Part shown: piece by piece, positions 13,079 to 13,866 of the stretch
Layout: every line of letters begins with the position of its first letter
Position numbering within the stretch: position 1 is the first letter of the stretch
NCBI GenBank assembly: GCA_002308935.1
Contig: DBWN01000256.1
Coordinates: forward strand, 10,697 to 24,562
Direction: 5' to 3'
DNA from: Bacteroidales bacterium UBA1237
Lineage (GTDB): Bacteria; Bacteroidota; Bacteroidia; Bacteroidales; UBA932
Length of the DNA stretch: 13,866 bases
Notes under the pieces: generated by a model
The model's input: only the letters and a program-made list of their open reading frames with translations
Told to the model about the DNA's origin: nothing
The model's database searches: none
Made by a program: the position numbers and the translations under genes

Positions 13079-13866
13079 ATGTCCAACAATAAGCGCAATT
13101 TGACTTTCTGGCAGATGTGGAACCTGAGTTTCGGGTTCTTCGGAGTCCAGATAGCCTATTCTCTTCAGAGCGCAAACATCAGCCGCATCTTCGCGACCCT
13201 TGGTGCGGATCCCCATAATCTGAGCTACTTCTGGATTCTCCCTCCTCTTATGGGAATCATTGTCCAGCCGATAATCGGAGCTCTTAGTGACCGTACTTGG
13301 TGCCGCTTCGGTCGTCGTATTCCCTATCTTTTTGTGGGAGCCCTTGTTGCCGTCATAGTGATGTGCCTGCTTCCTAATGCGGGTTCGTTCAATTTGGCGG
13401 TTTCAGGTGCGATGGTGTTCGGCCTTATCTCACTTATGTTCCTTGACACTTCCATCAATGTTGCAATGCAGCCCTTCAAGATGATGGTAGGTGACATGGT
13501 CAACGAAGAGCAAAAGGCAAAAGCTTATTCCATCCAGAGCTTCCTTTGCAATGCCGGAAGCCTTGTGGGATATCTTTTCCCCTTCTTCTTCACCCTTATC
13601 GGAATCGCGAATATCGCTCCTGAAGGAAAGATTCCTCCGAGTGTGATCTATTCCTTCTATGTAGGAGCTGCGATCCTTATTCTCTGCGTCATCTATACGG
13701 TGATGAAAGTCAAAGAGATGCCTCCCAAAGAGTATGCTGAATTCCATGGAATCGATCCCCAGAAGGCGGCGAAACCGGAGAAGACCAACATGCTCAAGCT
13801 TCTTGTCAAGGCTCCCAAGACTTTCTGGACAGTGGGACTTGTTCAGTTCTTCTGCTGGGCGGCCTT
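13079..13866 (+). CDS. MFS sugar transporter, SLC45/maltose-sucrose type (cut by window end)
   Basis: An open frame from ATG 13079-13081 runs 262 codons to the window edge. It begins MSNNKRNLTFWQMWNLSFGF and has several hydrophobic helices. The loop SDRTWCRFGRRIPY (70-83) is the RxGRRxP-type motif of the glycoside/SLC45 transporters, and DTSINVAMQPFKMMVGD (123-139) matches the helix 4-5 motif of the bacterial relatives that carry maltose or sucrose with protons. Position right after malQ and its two-component genes argues for maltose or maltodextrin import into the cytoplasm, feeding MalQ. It has its own promoter and lies 252 nt after the regulator. No unusual residues in the visible half; the C-terminal helices are outside the window. 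Confidence 0.85.
   Translation, partial: MSNNKRNLTFWQMWNLSFGFFGVQIAYSLQSANISRIFATLGADPHNLSYFWILPPLMGIIVQPIIGALSDRTWCRFGRRIPYLFVGALVAVIVMCLLPNAGSFNLAVSGAMVFGLISLMFLDTSINVAMQPFKMMVGDMVNEEQKAKAYSIQSFLCNAGSLVGYLFPFFFTLIGIANIAPEGKIPPSVIYSFYVGAAILILCVIYTVMKVKEMPPKEYAEFHGIDPQKAAKPEKTNMLKLLVKAPKTFWTVGLVQFFCWAA

Noticed and set aside
1..13866. CRISPR arrays, tRNA or rRNA genes, insertion sequences, phage or defence genes
   Set aside because: No regular repeat-spacer pattern, cloverleaf, transposase or phage-like product was found on reading both strands.

Overview
The window reads as a chromosomal segment of a Bacteroidota (Bacteroidales-type) bacterium. Three things point there: repeated Bacteroidota-style promoter -7 elements (TAnnTTTG) upstream of genes, general lack of Shine-Dalgarno sequences, and a gene complement typical of that phylum (U32 peptidase-family protein, short prenyl synthase, RsgA, DinF-like MATE, a DPE2-type amylomaltase with two CBM20 modules, LytS/LytTR pair, SLC45-like MFS). 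I cannot fix the genus. No rRNA, tRNA, CRISPR array, insertion sequence or phage gene is visible. Both ends cut through genes.

Left part (1-3956): on the minus strand a U32-family gene (cut by the window start) and a trans-isoprenyl diphosphate synthase; on the plus strand rsgA (ribosome small-subunit maturation GTPase) followed 29 nt later by a MATE exporter. The prenyl synthase and rsgA diverge from two -7 elements lying back to back with one base between them. A large hairpin at 3973-4025 separates the convergent MATE gene and the next minus-strand gene.

Middle (4039-7880): a 751-residue protein of unknown function on the minus strand with one canonical EF-hand loop, a long soluble N-terminal part and three C-terminal membrane helices; it diverges from an MFS transporter of the GlpT/UhpT/UhpC organophosphate antiporter family in which one of the two phosphate-binding arginines is replaced by glutamine.

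Right part (7985-13866): malQ encodes a two-CBM20, DPE2-like 4-alpha-glucanotransferase. It is followed by a multi-membrane-spanning LytS-type histidine kinase and a LytTR response regulator (7 nt between them), then an MFS sugar transporter of the maltose/SLC45 kind with its own promoter, cut by the window end. Together they look like a maltose/maltodextrin use locus with a built-in two-component system. A pair of 8-nt direct repeats with 20-bp period, the geometry LytTR regulators bind, lies just upstream of the likely malQ promoter.

The most open biology is (a) the EF-hand membrane protein and (b) whether the LytS/LytTR pair, malQ and the two MFS proteins form one sensing and uptake circuit. 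Both are hypotheses; nothing here proves a new system.
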